Positions 1-8,567 of a stretch of DNA of 64,000 nt are shown here, piece after piece. The DNA comes from Cupriavidus oxalaticus (GTDB lineage Bacteria > Pseudomonadota > Gammaproteobacteria > Burkholderiales > Burkholderiaceae). The position numbers and the translations under genes were made by a program. Every line of letters begins with the position of its first letter. Positions within the stretch are counted from its first letter, which is position 1. The stretch covers positions 2,914,001 to 2,978,000 of the forward strand of contig NZ_CP069812.1 in assembly GCF_016894385.1 (NCBI RefSeq), written 5' to 3'. The notes beneath the pieces were generated by a model. It had not been told where the DNA came from. It ran no database searches and worked only from the letters and a program-made list of their open reading frames with translations.

Positions 1-1
1 C

Positions 2-1609
2 ACCCACGAACGGTACGCCTGGCCGGGTGACCATGCCGAGCCCATGGCCGGCAGCGATGCCCGCCAGGAAGGCGACATGCTCGCGCGCATCCGCATGGAA
101 GCCATCCGGCAGCACGGCCACCGCGTGCGCGGCAAGGGGAATGTGCGCGCCATGGCGCCCGGCCACACTTTCAAACTAGCGCGCTTCCTCCGCAAGAAGT
201 CCAACTGCGAGTACCTGATTCTGGACGCGCGCCTGCTGATCGAGGACGTGGGCGAGTTTGCCGGCAGCCGCCAGCAATGGCGCTGCGAGGTCGAATTCGA
301 GGCGCAGCCCACCCGTGAAATCTTCCGGCCCGAATGGGTCAAGAAGCCCCATATCGGCGGCTATCACATCGCCAGGGTTACCGGTCCGGCCAATCAGGAA
401 ATCTGGTGCGACAAGTTCGGGCGGGTCCGCTGCGAGTTTGCCTGGGATCGCTACGGCAATGACGACGAGAACAGTTCCTGCTGGATTCGCGTGTCCAACT
501 TCGCCTCGGGCGACCGCTTCGGCAACACGCACCTGCCGCGCATCGGGCAGGAGGTTATCGTGGCCTACCTGGGTGGCGACCCGGACCGGCCCATCATCGT
601 CGGGGTGGTCAACAACCAGTTGAACCTGCCGCCATGGGACCTGCCGAACCAGCTTGCCCTGTCCGGCTACCAGAGCAAGGAACTGTTCGGCGAGGGCCGC
701 AACCACACGCTCTACGACGACACGCAGGGCCAGCAGCAGGTGCAGGTCGCATCGGACCACCGGAGCAGCTTGCTGGCGCTCGGCCACAACGTCCGGGTGA
801 ACGACTGGGAGGGCCGCAAGGACAAGCGGGGCGAGGGGTTCGAATTGCGCACCGATGCGCATGGCGCCGTGCGCGCCGCACTTGGCATGCTCGTCACGAC
901 CTTCTCGCGCCTGAACGCCGAGGGCAACGCCATAAACGTGCGCGATGTCGTGCAGTTGCTGGAAAAGGCGCAGGATATCGCCACGACCATGGGCGCGAAG
1001 GCCACCGAAGCCGAAGCGCAGGATGGCGAGCAGCCAGCGGTTGCCAAAAAGCTTGAGACGCAAGCCGAACAAATCAGGGGCGGCGGCGCGTTGAAGGAAT
1101 TCACCGCACCCCACCTGGTGTCGGCGAGCCCCGCCGGCATCGTCTCCACCGCCGCCGGCTCGACCCATATCGCCAGCGGCGACGACACCGCATTGACCAC
1201 CGGGGAACACCTGTCGGTCACCACTGGCGGTGGCTTCTTTGCCAGCGTGCGCAAAGCGCTGCGCCTGTTCGTCTATGAGGCCGGCATGAAGCTGGTCGCC
1301 AACATGGGCGACATCGACCTGCAAGCGCTGAAGAACAACATCAACCTGCTGGCAAAGCTCAAGGTCACGCTGACCGCCGACGAGATCACCATCCAGGCCA
1401 GGCAGAAATTATTGCTGGCAGGCGGCGGCAGCTACCTGCGCCTGGACGGCAACATCGAGCATGGCACCAACGGCAAGTTCACCGTCCACGCCGCCAGCAA
1501 ACAGCTGACCGGGCCGAACAGCATCCCCACCGAACCGAGCCCCAGGCAGGTCTGCCTGGAATGCCTGCTCAAGGCGGCCAAACGCAATACCGCCCTGCTG
1601 CTGCGCTGA
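2..1609 (+). CDS. vgrG: Type VI secretion spike protein VgrG, 5' end outside the window
   Basis: This is the C-terminal part of a VgrG spike, the trimeric tip of the type VI secretion needle that carries effectors into target cells. The frame is already open at base 2, so the gp27-like N-terminus lies upstream. Visible parts are a gp5-like OB-fold region (GRVRCEFAWDRYG, then SCWIRVS and PRIGQEVIVAYLGGDPDRP) and a DUF2345-type beta-helix region from about base 1130 (GIVSTAAG, then repeated short beta-strand segments). It ends in a short basic tail (AAKRNTALLLR) with no fused effector domain, so cargo is probably loaded through the adaptor encoded 12 bases downstream. A long antisense frame over the same bases is a GC-rich shadow. 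Confidence 0.9.
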   Translation, partial: THERYAWPGDHAEPMAGSDARQEGDMLARIRMEAIRQHGHRVRGKGNVRAMAPGHTFKLARFLRKKSNCEYLILDARLLIEDVGEFAGSRQQWRCEVEFEAQPTREIFRPEWVKKPHIGGYHIARVTGPANQEIWCDKFGRVRCEFAWDRYGNDDENSSCWIRVSNFASGDRFGNTHLPRIGQEVIVAYLGGDPDRPIIVGVVNNQLNLPPWDLPNQLALSGYQSKELFGEGRNHTLYDDTQGQQQVQVASDHRSSLLALGHNVRVNDWEGRKDKRGEGFELRTDAHGAVRAALGMLVTTFSRLNAEGNAINVRDVVQLLEKAQDIATTMGAKATEAEAQDGEQPAVAKKLETQAEQIRGGGALKEFTAPHLVSASPAGIVSTAAGSTHIASGDDTALTTGEHLSVTTGGGFFASVRKALRLFVYEAGMKLVANMGDIDLQALKNNINLLAKLKVTLTADEITIQARQKLLLAGGGSYLRLDGNIEHGTNGKFTVHAASKQLTGPNSIPTEPSPRQVCLECLLKAAKRNTALLLR

Positions 1610-1621
1610 CAGGGATCGCTG

Positions 1622-2497
1622 ATGGCTGCCGAACGAAACCCTGTCTGCATCTATGCGCTCGCTGACGGCGCCCAGCATCCGTTGCTGATCGGCGACCTGA
1701 TGCGCGAGGCCAGCGAGCACCGCAACGTGTACGCCGGAATGCCCGAGGAAGACGCCGGCGACGCCTCGCTGTTCCTGGCGCTGATTGCCAATGCCGATGA
1801 GCGCTGGCTTGCCAAGCTCGATGAACTCGACGTGCAGGCGCCCTGCATGAGCCTGATCTGGAGCCGCGTCGGCATTGACGCGCTTGCTACACACCTGCGC
1901 CAGTTTCTGATTGCCGACCTTGGCGATGGCCTGAACGCGATGGTGCGCTACTTCGACCCGCGCAACCTGCGCACGGCCATGCGCCTGTGGGGCGAGGACA
2001 CCACGCGCAAGCTGATGGCTCCCATCCTGCAATGGAAGTATCGCGGCCATGAACCCGAATGGAAGCGCATCGATGGTCCGCTGCATGGCCAGCAGGTCCA
2101 GACGGAGCCGGTTGCCATCACGCTTGACCAGCAGCAGGTTGATCATCTTGCCGCGCATTCCGAGCCCGACGAAATGCTGGCGGGACTGGTTGAAGACGGC
2201 ACCGTGCCTGGCGACGGCCCCTATCTGCCGCGCTTTCTGGATTTCATCGAGCGCTACAAGCGTGTGGCGGCCTGGCAGCTCGCCAAGCCCGCCGATCGCG
2301 TTGGGTACTGCCAATACTCTTACCGGTATGGCGCCGGCTTCGATCAGGACCCCGAGGTGCGCCGCGCGTTGGAACAGCGCATACGCCAGGGCGAGACCTT
2401 CGCAGTCTGCATGGAACGTGTTCCCGATTACGTGTGGAACCGTGTGATTGCCAGGCAGGCCAATCAGCAAACGGAGAACGACAATGACAACGACTAG
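1622..2497 (+). CDS. DUF4123 T6SS effector adaptor/chaperone
   Basis: A 291-residue cytoplasmic protein of the DUF4123 family (Tap/TEC adaptors). Members bind a specific effector and load it onto the VgrG encoded just upstream. Family-like features are the N-terminal IYALADGAQHPLL, the LIWSRVG segment near residue 80, and RYFDPRNLRTAMRLW, the usual conserved block near residue 105. The start is supported by AGGGA about eight bases upstream. It follows vgrG by 12 bases and its end overlaps the next gene by 14 bases, consistent with one operon. The natural client would be the Tle1-like lipase three genes on. Family assignment is firm; client identity is inferred from position. Confidence 0.85.
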   Translation: MAAERNPVCIYALADGAQHPLLIGDLMREASEHRNVYAGMPEEDAGDASLFLALIANADERWLAKLDELDVQAPCMSLIWSRVGIDALATHLRQFLIADLGDGLNAMVRYFDPRNLRTAMRLWGEDTTRKLMAPILQWKYRGHEPEWKRIDGPLHGQQVQTEPVAITLDQQQVDHLAAHSEPDEMLAGLVEDGTVPGDGPYLPRFLDFIERYKRVAAWQLAKPADRVGYCQYSYRYGAGFDQDPEVRRALEQRIRQGETFAVCMERVPDYVWNRVIARQANQQTENDNDND

Positions 2498-3107
2498 CTT
2501 GCGTGGGAAGCGCATGCAGCCATGGCTCGCCGTGCTGGTGTTGCTGGGCGCGCTTGGAGCCCTTTCGGCATGCTCGGGAGAATCGCGCGGTGACTTGGCG
2601 GCTAGAACCAGCGTTGGAGATAAGACGGAGCAAATCAATCCCGGCGGCGTTCGCGGCCTGAACTACTCGCCCGATGCTATCTATAGCTATTACGTCACCG
2701 GTCCCAGAGGAATGAATGGAGGCGGTCCGAATATCAGTCCAGCGGGCAAAAACAGGCCATCCGGTGGAGGCGCGGAGAGGTGCTGTATCGGCATTCCCCA
2801 GCCATGGAAGCCAGACACGCAACTGCACATTGAGTGGGAGCGCGACCGCAAGCCCTTTGACTACAAGGACAGAAGCGGCCTGGCGGTGCTGACCGCAACC
2901 GTGACCGTGCCCGAATATGGCCCGGATACCTATGGCTTCTGGGCAATTTTCCTGCCGGGAGACCGTGTCAAGGTGATGGTCATGGACGGCAACGCGAATG
3001 GCCACAACTCTGTCAGAACGAAGCCCGCTGATGACGACCCTTTCATTGTCCAGGGGGTACGTGACGAAGCCCTGACCCAGCAAGCACTGAAGAGGTTTCA
3101 ACAATGA
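2484..3107 (+). CDS. DUF3304-like lipoprotein, copy 1 (candidate immunity protein)
   Basis: A 207-residue predicted lipoprotein. The signal region MQPWLAVLVLLGALGALS is followed by the lipobox Cys of LSAC. The mature part holds the Gly/Pro-rich block GPRGMNGGGPNISPAG and an AERCCIGIPQPW motif that I associate with DUF3304 proteins near T6SS genes (recalled, not searched). The start at 2484 is preceded by GGAG at suitable spacing and lies inside the end of the DUF4123 gene. Its stop overlaps the next start. Periplasmic lipoproteins beside Tle lipases are commonly their immunity proteins, which is the inferred role. It is about 75-80% identical by eye to the next gene. Confidence 0.75.
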   Translation: MTTTSLRGKRMQPWLAVLVLLGALGALSACSGESRGDLAARTSVGDKTEQINPGGVRGLNYSPDAIYSYYVTGPRGMNGGGPNISPAGKNRPSGGGAERCCIGIPQPWKPDTQLHIEWERDRKPFDYKDRSGLAVLTATVTVPEYGPDTYGFWAIFLPGDRVKVMVMDGNANGHNSVRTKPADDDPFIVQGVRDEALTQQALKRFQQ

Positions 3108-3935
3108 GCGTATTCCGCCTGCCCAATGCCATGCCGGAAACGGATAAGGGTCGCCTTCCTGAGGGAAAGCGGGCCTACGAGAACGGCAAGGCCACCGTGA
3201 ACGATCCCCTTGGTTCTCGTGGCTTGAGCCGAAAGTGCATGCAGCCATGGCTCGCCGGGCTGGTGTTGCTGGTCGCGCTTGGAGTCCTTTCGGCATGCTC
3301 GGGAGACTCACGCACTGATCTGACGGCAAAAACCACCGCTGGAGTGGAACAGGAGCACATCAGTCCCGGCGGTGTTCGCGGCCTGAACTATTCCCGTAAC
3401 TACATCCATCACTTCAGCGTCACTGGGCCGCGAGGCATGAACGGGGGTGGTCCGAACATCAGTCCGGCCAGCAAGAGCGGACCATCCGGTGGAGGCGCAG
3501 AGAGGTGCTGTATCGGGATTCCCCAGCCCTGGCAGCCCAATACAAAGCTAAGAATCGAGTGGGAACGCGACGGCAAGCCCTATGACTACAAGGATAGGAG
3601 TGAATTCGAAGTTCTAACTGCCACGGTTACCGTTCCCGAATATGGACGGGATACCTACGGGTTTTGGGCCATCTTCCTGCCGGGAGATAGGGTCAAGGTC
3701 ATGGTCATGGACGGCAATGCGAACGGCCACAACTCTGTCAGAACGAAGCCCGCCGAAGATGACCCATTCGTCGTCCAAGGCGTACGGGATGACGCCCAAA
3801 CCAAGGAGCTACAGGAGAGGTACCGATGAGCGTCTTCCGATTACCCAATGCCATGCCGGAAACGGATGAGGGTCGCCTTCCCGAAGGGAAGCGCGCCTAC
3901 GATTTTGGCAAGACGACGGTGAACGATGTGCTTGG
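2513..3935 (+). repeat. Tandem duplication of about 722 bp, lipoprotein plus start of tle1
   Basis: Copy A runs about 2513-3213 and copy B about 3238-3935. The offset is 725 bases at the lipoprotein signal (ATG 2514 versus 3239) and 722 bases at the MSVFR start (3104 versus 3826), so the units differ by one codon. Identity is highest over the GGGPNISP and CCIGIP blocks and over the first ~100 bases of the lipase coding sequence. Confidence 0.85.
3104..3829 (+). CDS. DUF3304-like lipoprotein, copy 2, with a chimeric N-terminus
   Basis: The 241-residue frame starts with MSVFRLPNAMPETD, nearly the same 34 or so residues that begin the Tle1 lipase downstream. It then switches to a lipoprotein signal (MQPWLAGLVLLVALGVLS, lipobox LSAC) and a DUF3304-like body matching copy 1. 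This is what a tandem duplication covering copy 1 plus the first ~110 bases of the lipase gene would leave. Translation could start at 3104, overlapping the previous stop with GAGG upstream, which puts about 45 residues before the signal peptide. It could also start at the internal ATG at 3239, giving a normal lipoprotein. The likely role is immunity or accessory protein, inferred. Confidence 0.7.
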   Translation: MSVFRLPNAMPETDKGRLPEGKRAYENGKATVNDPLGSRGLSRKCMQPWLAGLVLLVALGVLSACSGDSRTDLTAKTTAGVEQEHISPGGVRGLNYSRNYIHHFSVTGPRGMNGGGPNISPASKSGPSGGGAERCCIGIPQPWQPNTKLRIEWERDGKPYDYKDRSEFEVLTATVTVPEYGRDTYGFWAIFLPGDRVKVMVMDGNANGHNSVRTKPAEDDPFVVQGVRDDAQTKELQERYR

Positions 3936-6159
3936 GGCCTGTGAACAGACCATCCACATCAACCTGTTCTTCGATGGCACCAACAACAACGATGATGCGA
4001 AGACTCCTGCCCGCTGGCGGGATTCGACCCACAACACGCACACGAACGTGGCGCGGCTGTTCAATGTCTGCAAAGACCAGCCTGAGAGCGGCATATACAA
4101 ATTCTACCTTGCCGGGGTCGGCACGCTCTTCCCCGAACTGGGCGAAGACACCTATAGCAGTATCGGCAAGGCCTTTGCCAGCGGCTTTGCCAAGCGTTGC
4201 GCCTGGGGTTACACGCGCGTGCTGAATGCGTTGCACCAAGCAATGGTTCCGGGAGACGACAAGGGTCTCATCAAGGATGACGAAGCAAGAAGAATATGTG
4301 AAAAACTCGACTGGAACTTGGGCTCCTCCCTGCTCACCACCAAAGAAAAGCATCTTGGCAGCCTGCACGAGTCCCTTGTCCAACAGTGCAAGCGCAATCG
4401 CCTCATCAAGAAGGCCTACATCAACGTGTTCGGATTTTCGCGCGGCGCGGCGGGTGCGCGGGTGTTCGTCAGCAAGCTGATCAATGGCTGGGCCAAGGGC
4501 GGGAAGCTTGTTGGCAAAATCGACTATGAAGTCAACTTCATGGGCCTCTTCGATACTGTGGCCTCGGTCGGGCCGCCTGAGTCGTTCCAATCTGCCGTGA
4601 ATCTTGAATTCTTCGACGGACACTTCTGGGCAGCAAGTGGAAGTGCCCTGAACATACCGCCCCAGGTTCGGCGGTGCGTGCATTTCTTTTCCATGCATGA
4701 ACAACGCATGAGCTTTCCGCTGGACTCCATCCGGAAGGGGCAGAGCTACCCGGCGAGCGACAGCAGGTTGCTAGAAGCTCCCTATCCGGGCGTGCATTCG
4801 GACGTAGGCGGCAGCTACGCGCCGGGCGATCAGGGCAAGTCGGTCAAGGGCGAGGGACACAGGCTGGGCAAGATTCCCCTGCACGATATGTATATCGAAG
4901 CCCTCAAGGCAGGGGTTCCCCTGCGGCGGACAGACGCCAAGAACGATGAAGACAGGATGGATGCAAACAACCTTCAGGATTTCATCATCGACCCCGCCGT
5001 CGCCAAGGCCTTCAACGACTGGCGCTCTGCACTGCCAGCCATCGACAGCCTAGAAAAAGCTCTGGAATTCGGCCTGCGCCAAAGCCTGCAATGGCGCACC
5101 CTGCGCGCGCGCTGGCATACCGGCACCTACATCACCAGCCAAGGGTTCTATCGCCATTGCGCCGACCCGGCCAACAAGCGCGAGGACAGCAAGACGACCC
5201 AGCAATTACGCACGGAAGCTGACAAGGCGAAGGAGAACGATTCTGTCATTCGGAAGCTTCAGCAGGACAACATCCTGCTGAAGCTTCAGGTCCAGCGACT
5301 CAGGGACCGAGCGATGTTTCGCCAAACGACTTCGCAGGGCATGGCCGATCTGGCCGAGCGCCGAGCATTGGAGGCCAGGATCGCCGCAAACGATACCGCC
5401 ATCGCTGCGCGCGAGAAAGAGCTGATGGCGAAGGCGGCGGGAAAAAGCCCGGCCGACTGCCGCCCTGGAGAAGGTGCCAACGAGCTGGTTACCAATGACC
5501 GCACCGACCTGCTTGAATCCGCGGAGGAATTCCAGTTGCTGCTGGGATGTCTGCACCCCGAACTCCAGCCAGGCCTGAATGTACGCAAGGAGATTCTGGC
5601 GCGTCTGGTGCTTACGCCAGGCGGGGCAGCGGCGTTGGCCACCAAGGGATTCAAGCAGCTGGCGATCCCCCGCGCGGAGCGGCCACACACCGATTCCAGG
5701 CTGCTCGTGATGGTCGATGGCGACATGCTGACTAAAATTGCTGCGATCATGGATTACGCGCCCATTGATGACGTGTTGGTGGAGCCTGCGCCGGAGATGA
5801 TCCCGTACCTGAAATCCACGACCTCGGCCAAGGCCGTGGACGACTTTGCCCTGCGCGAGAAGGCAGCCATCGAGTTGTTCGACAACTACATCCACGACAG
5901 CCGCGCCTGGTTCCGCGTGCCTCACTTCCACGAGTACGCACCGGGCGGCTACGGATGGGCGCGGACGTTCTTTGTTGGCGACAGCAATGCCATCCGACAC
6001 CTCGGCATGAAAGCAAAGGGGGTGTTGGACTATCGGCAAGATACCGCCCGGGCCGTCGAGCGCGAAGTCGATGCCGCCAGGGACAGGGCGATTCGGGTAG
6101 CGGGCGACGCGACAGGACGGACCCTGTCTAACCAAGATGACTTGATGTTGCAGAAATGA
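3826..6159 (+). CDS. Tle1-family T6SS phospholipase effector (DUF2235)
   Basis: A 777-residue protein with the DUF2235 alpha/beta-hydrolase fold. It has an early IHINLFFDGTNNND block (residues ~43-56), the nucleophile elbow GFSRGAAGAR with Ser205 as the probable catalytic serine, and LFDTVASVG and PGVHSDVGGSY further on, which carry likely partner residues. Proteins of this type are T6SS lipases (Tle1) that attack membrane phospholipids of rival cells. Residues ~455-540 are charged and probably helical. It overlaps the preceding lipoprotein by 4 bases and sits in a vgrG-adaptor operon, which supports the effector role. No signal peptide is seen, as expected for T6SS cargo. Confidence 0.85.
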   Translation: MSVFRLPNAMPETDEGRLPEGKRAYDFGKTTVNDVLGACEQTIHINLFFDGTNNNDDAKTPARWRDSTHNTHTNVARLFNVCKDQPESGIYKFYLAGVGTLFPELGEDTYSSIGKAFASGFAKRCAWGYTRVLNALHQAMVPGDDKGLIKDDEARRICEKLDWNLGSSLLTTKEKHLGSLHESLVQQCKRNRLIKKAYINVFGFSRGAAGARVFVSKLINGWAKGGKLVGKIDYEVNFMGLFDTVASVGPPESFQSAVNLEFFDGHFWAASGSALNIPPQVRRCVHFFSMHEQRMSFPLDSIRKGQSYPASDSRLLEAPYPGVHSDVGGSYAPGDQGKSVKGEGHRLGKIPLHDMYIEALKAGVPLRRTDAKNDEDRMDANNLQDFIIDPAVAKAFNDWRSALPAIDSLEKALEFGLRQSLQWRTLRARWHTGTYITSQGFYRHCADPANKREDSKTTQQLRTEADKAKENDSVIRKLQQDNILLKLQVQRLRDRAMFRQTTSQGMADLAERRALEARIAANDTAIAAREKELMAKAAGKSPADCRPGEGANELVTNDRTDLLESAEEFQLLLGCLHPELQPGLNVRKEILARLVLTPGGAAALATKGFKQLAIPRAERPHTDSRLLVMVDGDMLTKIAAIMDYAPIDDVLVEPAPEMIPYLKSTTSAKAVDDFALREKAAIELFDNYIHDSRAWFRVPHFHEYAPGGYGWARTFFVGDSNAIRHLGMKAKGVLDYRQDTARAVEREVDAARDRAIRVAGDATGRTLSNQDDLMLQK

Positions 6160-6293
6160 CGATGCGGAACTGGAAAGAAATCATTGGCTACGGCCTTGCT
6201 GGAGTGCTGTTCGGCGCTGCGCTAGCGCTTGGCTTGGAAGCTACTTTCTACCTGGAAGACTTCGAAGCAGGCATCTCGCTAAATCGCGTGTAA
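6156..6293 (+). CDS. Small single-span membrane protein, 45 residues
   Basis: A short frame starting on an ATGA overlap with the lipase stop. The product begins MTMRNWKEIIGYG, has one hydrophobic segment rich in Gly, Ala and Leu (about residues 11-28), and ends in an acidic stretch and ISLNRV. Position and translational coupling argue that it is expressed with the lipase. It could be a small immunity or accessory protein, but nothing in the sequence identifies a function. Confidence 0.5.
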   Translation: MTMRNWKEIIGYGLAGVLFGAALALGLEATFYLEDFEAGISLNRV

Positions 6294-6314
6294 GCACGAG
6301 GTAAGACATGACAG

Positions 6315-6352
6315 CGCCCTGGCACCGACCTTCCATCACAACCGCCAGGGCG
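6315..6352. terminator. Inverted repeat between convergent genes, possible bidirectional terminator
   Basis: CGCCCTGGC at 6315-6323 pairs with GCCAGGGCG at 6344-6352 across a 20-base loop. It lies between the end of the T6SS operon and the end of the minus-strand lipoprotein gene. There is no clear T tract, so a terminator role is only plausible. Confidence 0.35.
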
Positions 6353-6382
6353 GCACCAAGGTGTTCCAAATCCTGGGGCGTG

Positions 6383-7216
6383 CTACTGCGCCCGCGTCCG
6401 CGACTCCACCTTCAGCAACTCCCACCGTATCGCCGACGCATCCGCTGGCGGGTTCGGCACCTGGTATTCGCGCACGCGCAGCTTGTACGAAACCCCCTGC
6501 TCGAAATCCAGCCCCTCGATCGGCCCGTACCAGAGCTGCCACGGCGAATCCGGCGACTCGCGCCAGCGGTAGCACATCATCTTGCCGACGCCCGAACACT
6601 CCACGCGCTGCGAATCGATATAGACGATCTTCTCCACGCCGCCCGCGGCAGCGCTCGCGCCGCGCCTGCCCACGCCCTCGCGCTCGGCAAACTGCAGCAG
6701 GTCGCCGCTGGCGGTCTTCCACACCACCTGCCGTCCGCTGCTGACCGCCGAGGACGGCTGCGTGCCGACGGTGGTAAATGACCCCTCCATCGCCTTGAGC
6801 AACGCCGACTCCAGTTCCATGCGCGGCGGCGGGCAGGCCATACGCGTGCCGGCGACACGATCGAAGCGCACGCCGGTGTCGGTCTTGCCGTAGCTGCCGG
6901 TAAAGCGGTTGCAGCCGCTGGTGCCGCTGACCGTGCCCTGCGCGGCATCGATGCCATCGCTGAACTCGAAGATGATGGGCTGGCCGTTGTCGCCATGCGG
7001 GATGTCGCGCAGCGTGCCGTCGGCCTGCTGCCAGCGCACCAGTTCCCAACGGCTGGGACCGGATGGCTGCGTCTGGTTGAGGTTGGCGCCGGCGCTGGGC
7101 AGATTCGGGGCCGGCGCGGTGGCGCAGGCGGCAAGTGTGGCGGCGGCAGTGGCAAGCGCAACGGCCGCGCTGCGCAGGCCGATGTTCCTGCATTTACCGC
7201 GAAGGAATGTCTGCAT
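6383..7216 (-). CDS. META and DUF4377 domain lipoprotein
   Basis: A 277-residue predicted envelope lipoprotein. The hydrophobic signal (AAVALATAAATLAAC) ends in a lipobox Cys. A META-type domain follows (WELVRWQQADGTL, then GTVSGTSGCNRFTGSYG and TRMACPPPRMELE), as in HslJ-like proteins. The C-terminal part (VECSGVGKMMCYRWRES, then WQLWYGPIEGLDFEQGV) looks like DUF4377. Start 7216 is chosen because AGGAG lies just upstream; an in-frame ATG at 7276 would add 20 residues before the signal. HslJ-type proteins are linked to heat-shock or antibiotic tolerance; the exact role here is unknown. It is convergent with the T6SS operon and divergent from the next gene. Confidence 0.75.
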   Translation of the reverse strand: MQTFLRGKCRNIGLRSAAVALATAAATLAACATAPAPNLPSAGANLNQTQPSGPSRWELVRWQQADGTLRDIPHGDNGQPIIFEFSDGIDAAQGTVSGTSGCNRFTGSYGKTDTGVRFDRVAGTRMACPPPRMELESALLKAMEGSFTTVGTQPSSAVSSGRQVVWKTASGDLLQFAEREGVGRRGASAAAGGVEKIVYIDSQRVECSGVGKMMCYRWRESPDSPWQLWYGPIEGLDFEQGVSYKLRVREYQVPNPPADASAIRWELLKVESRTRAQ

Positions 7217-7385
7217 ATCGGTGAGCTCCTGTAACTTGGGCGGGAACGCCGCTGTGCAAGCGATTGACGCTCGCACGGCAGCGTCCGCGCTTCATGCTGG
7301 CTTAGAGCCTGGCGGATTCATGCAAGTTTCAGCATTGCCGGCTGCACAATGCTGCCGTCTAGTGTAACGTGCGCCCCATGTCTCG

Positions 7386-7408
7386 CCGCGGCCGGATGCC
7401 GGCCGCGG
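7386..7408. promoter_or_regulatory. Strong GC hairpin upstream of a GT4 gene
   Basis: CCGCGGCCGG at 7386-7395 pairs perfectly with CCGGCCGCGG at 7399-7408 around a 3-base loop, followed by CCTTTCG. It sits about 50 bases before the glycosyltransferase start and could act as an attenuator or terminator. No longer T run follows. Confidence 0.35.
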
Positions 7409-7459
7409 CCTTTCGTGTCCCGGAGTGCCCCCAGAACACCTCGGATCGCCCAGATCGCC

Positions 7460-8566
7460 TTGCCCACCACCACGCATCCCTCGCCTTCCGGCCGCAATAT
7501 CTGCTTCCTGACCGGCACGCTGAACGCCATGGCCGGCGCGGAACGCATGACGGCAACGCTCGCCAATGCGCTGGCCGCGCTCGGCCATAACGTGACCATT
7601 CTGAGCCTGTGGGACCAGGCCAGCCAGTTCGCGCTGGATCCGCGCATCCGGCATGAAGCGCTGTTTGCGCAACGGCCTTCGTTCAAGCGGGCTTACCTGG
7701 CCACCGTGGCCGGCATCCGCCGCCATTGCCGCGCGCACCGGACCGAGGTGCTGGTGCAGGTCGACACCATGCTCGCGCTGTTCGTGCTGCCCGCCACCGT
7801 TGGCCTGGGCCTGCACCATATCGCGTGGGAGCATTGCCACTTCGACCAGGATCTCGGCAAGCCGGCGCGCAAGCTGGCGCGGCGGCTCGCGGCACGCTTC
7901 TGCCGGCAGGTCGTGGTGTTGACGGAACGGGACCGCCAGCGCTGGCGCGAAGCGCTGCGGCCGCGCAGCGATATCGTCTGCCTGCCAAACCCGCTGCCGT
8001 TCCCGATGCCGCCCGAACCGGCGCCGCGCACGCAGAAGACGGTGCTCGCCATGGGCCGGCTGGTTGCGGCCAAGGGGTTCGATGTGTTGCTGCATGCCTG
8101 GCAGCAGGTCGCCGCGCAGGCACCGGGATGGCAATTGCTGATCCACGGCGAGGGCGAGGAGCGCCCTGCACTGACCGCGCTGATCAATGAACTGGGCTTG
8201 CAGGACCGCGCCAGCCTGCCGGGCATCTGCCACGATCCGCAGCAAGCTTATGGGCGCGCGTCGGTGTTCTGCCTGAGTTCGCGATACGAGGGCTTCGGGC
8301 TGGTGCTGATCGAAGCCATGGCGTTTGGCCTGCCCATCGTCTCGACCGATTGCGAAACCGGCCCGCGCGAACTGCTCACCCCCGGACAAGACGCGCTGGT
8401 CGTCCCGACCGGCAACGCCAAGGCGCTGGCCGAAGCCCTGCTGAGCGTGATCCGCGACCCGGACGGCGCCAACCGCCTGGCTGATGCCGGCCGCCGCAAG
8501 GCAAGTACGTTCGCACTGGAACGCATCGCCCTGCAGTGGGATGCGCTGGTCAAGGCGCAGCCGTAG
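7460..8566 (+). CDS. Glycosyltransferase family 4
   Basis: A GT-B fold sugar transferase of about 368 residues. It has an N-terminal Gly-rich acceptor loop (LTGTLNAMAGAERM), a linker, then the C-terminal nucleotide-sugar half (VLAMGRLVAAKGFDVLL, HGEGEERPAL) with the E-x7-E signature in EGFGLVLIEAMAFGLP. It is probably involved in core or O-chain assembly beside waaA and waaC. No ATG precedes the domain; TTG at 7460 gives a sensible N-terminus, and the frame is open further upstream to 7349. A decayed copy of its first ~70 codons lies at 17583. It converges with waaA, one base apart. Confidence 0.85.
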   Translation: MPTTTHPSPSGRNICFLTGTLNAMAGAERMTATLANALAALGHNVTILSLWDQASQFALDPRIRHEALFAQRPSFKRAYLATVAGIRRHCRAHRTEVLVQVDTMLALFVLPATVGLGLHHIAWEHCHFDQDLGKPARKLARRLAARFCRQVVVLTERDRQRWREALRPRSDIVCLPNPLPFPMPPEPAPRTQKTVLAMGRLVAAKGFDVLLHAWQQVAAQAPGWQLLIHGEGEERPALTALINELGLQDRASLPGICHDPQQAYGRASVFCLSSRYEGFGLVLIEAMAFGLPIVSTDCETGPRELLTPGQDALVVPTGNAKALAEALLSVIRDPDGANRLADAGRRKASTFALERIALQWDALVKAQP

Positions 8567-8567
8567 C

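Noticed and set aside
176-1324. 382-residue open frame on the minus strand over vgrG
   Set aside because: It lies entirely antisense to a strongly recognised VgrG, with low-complexity GC-rich composition and no domain.
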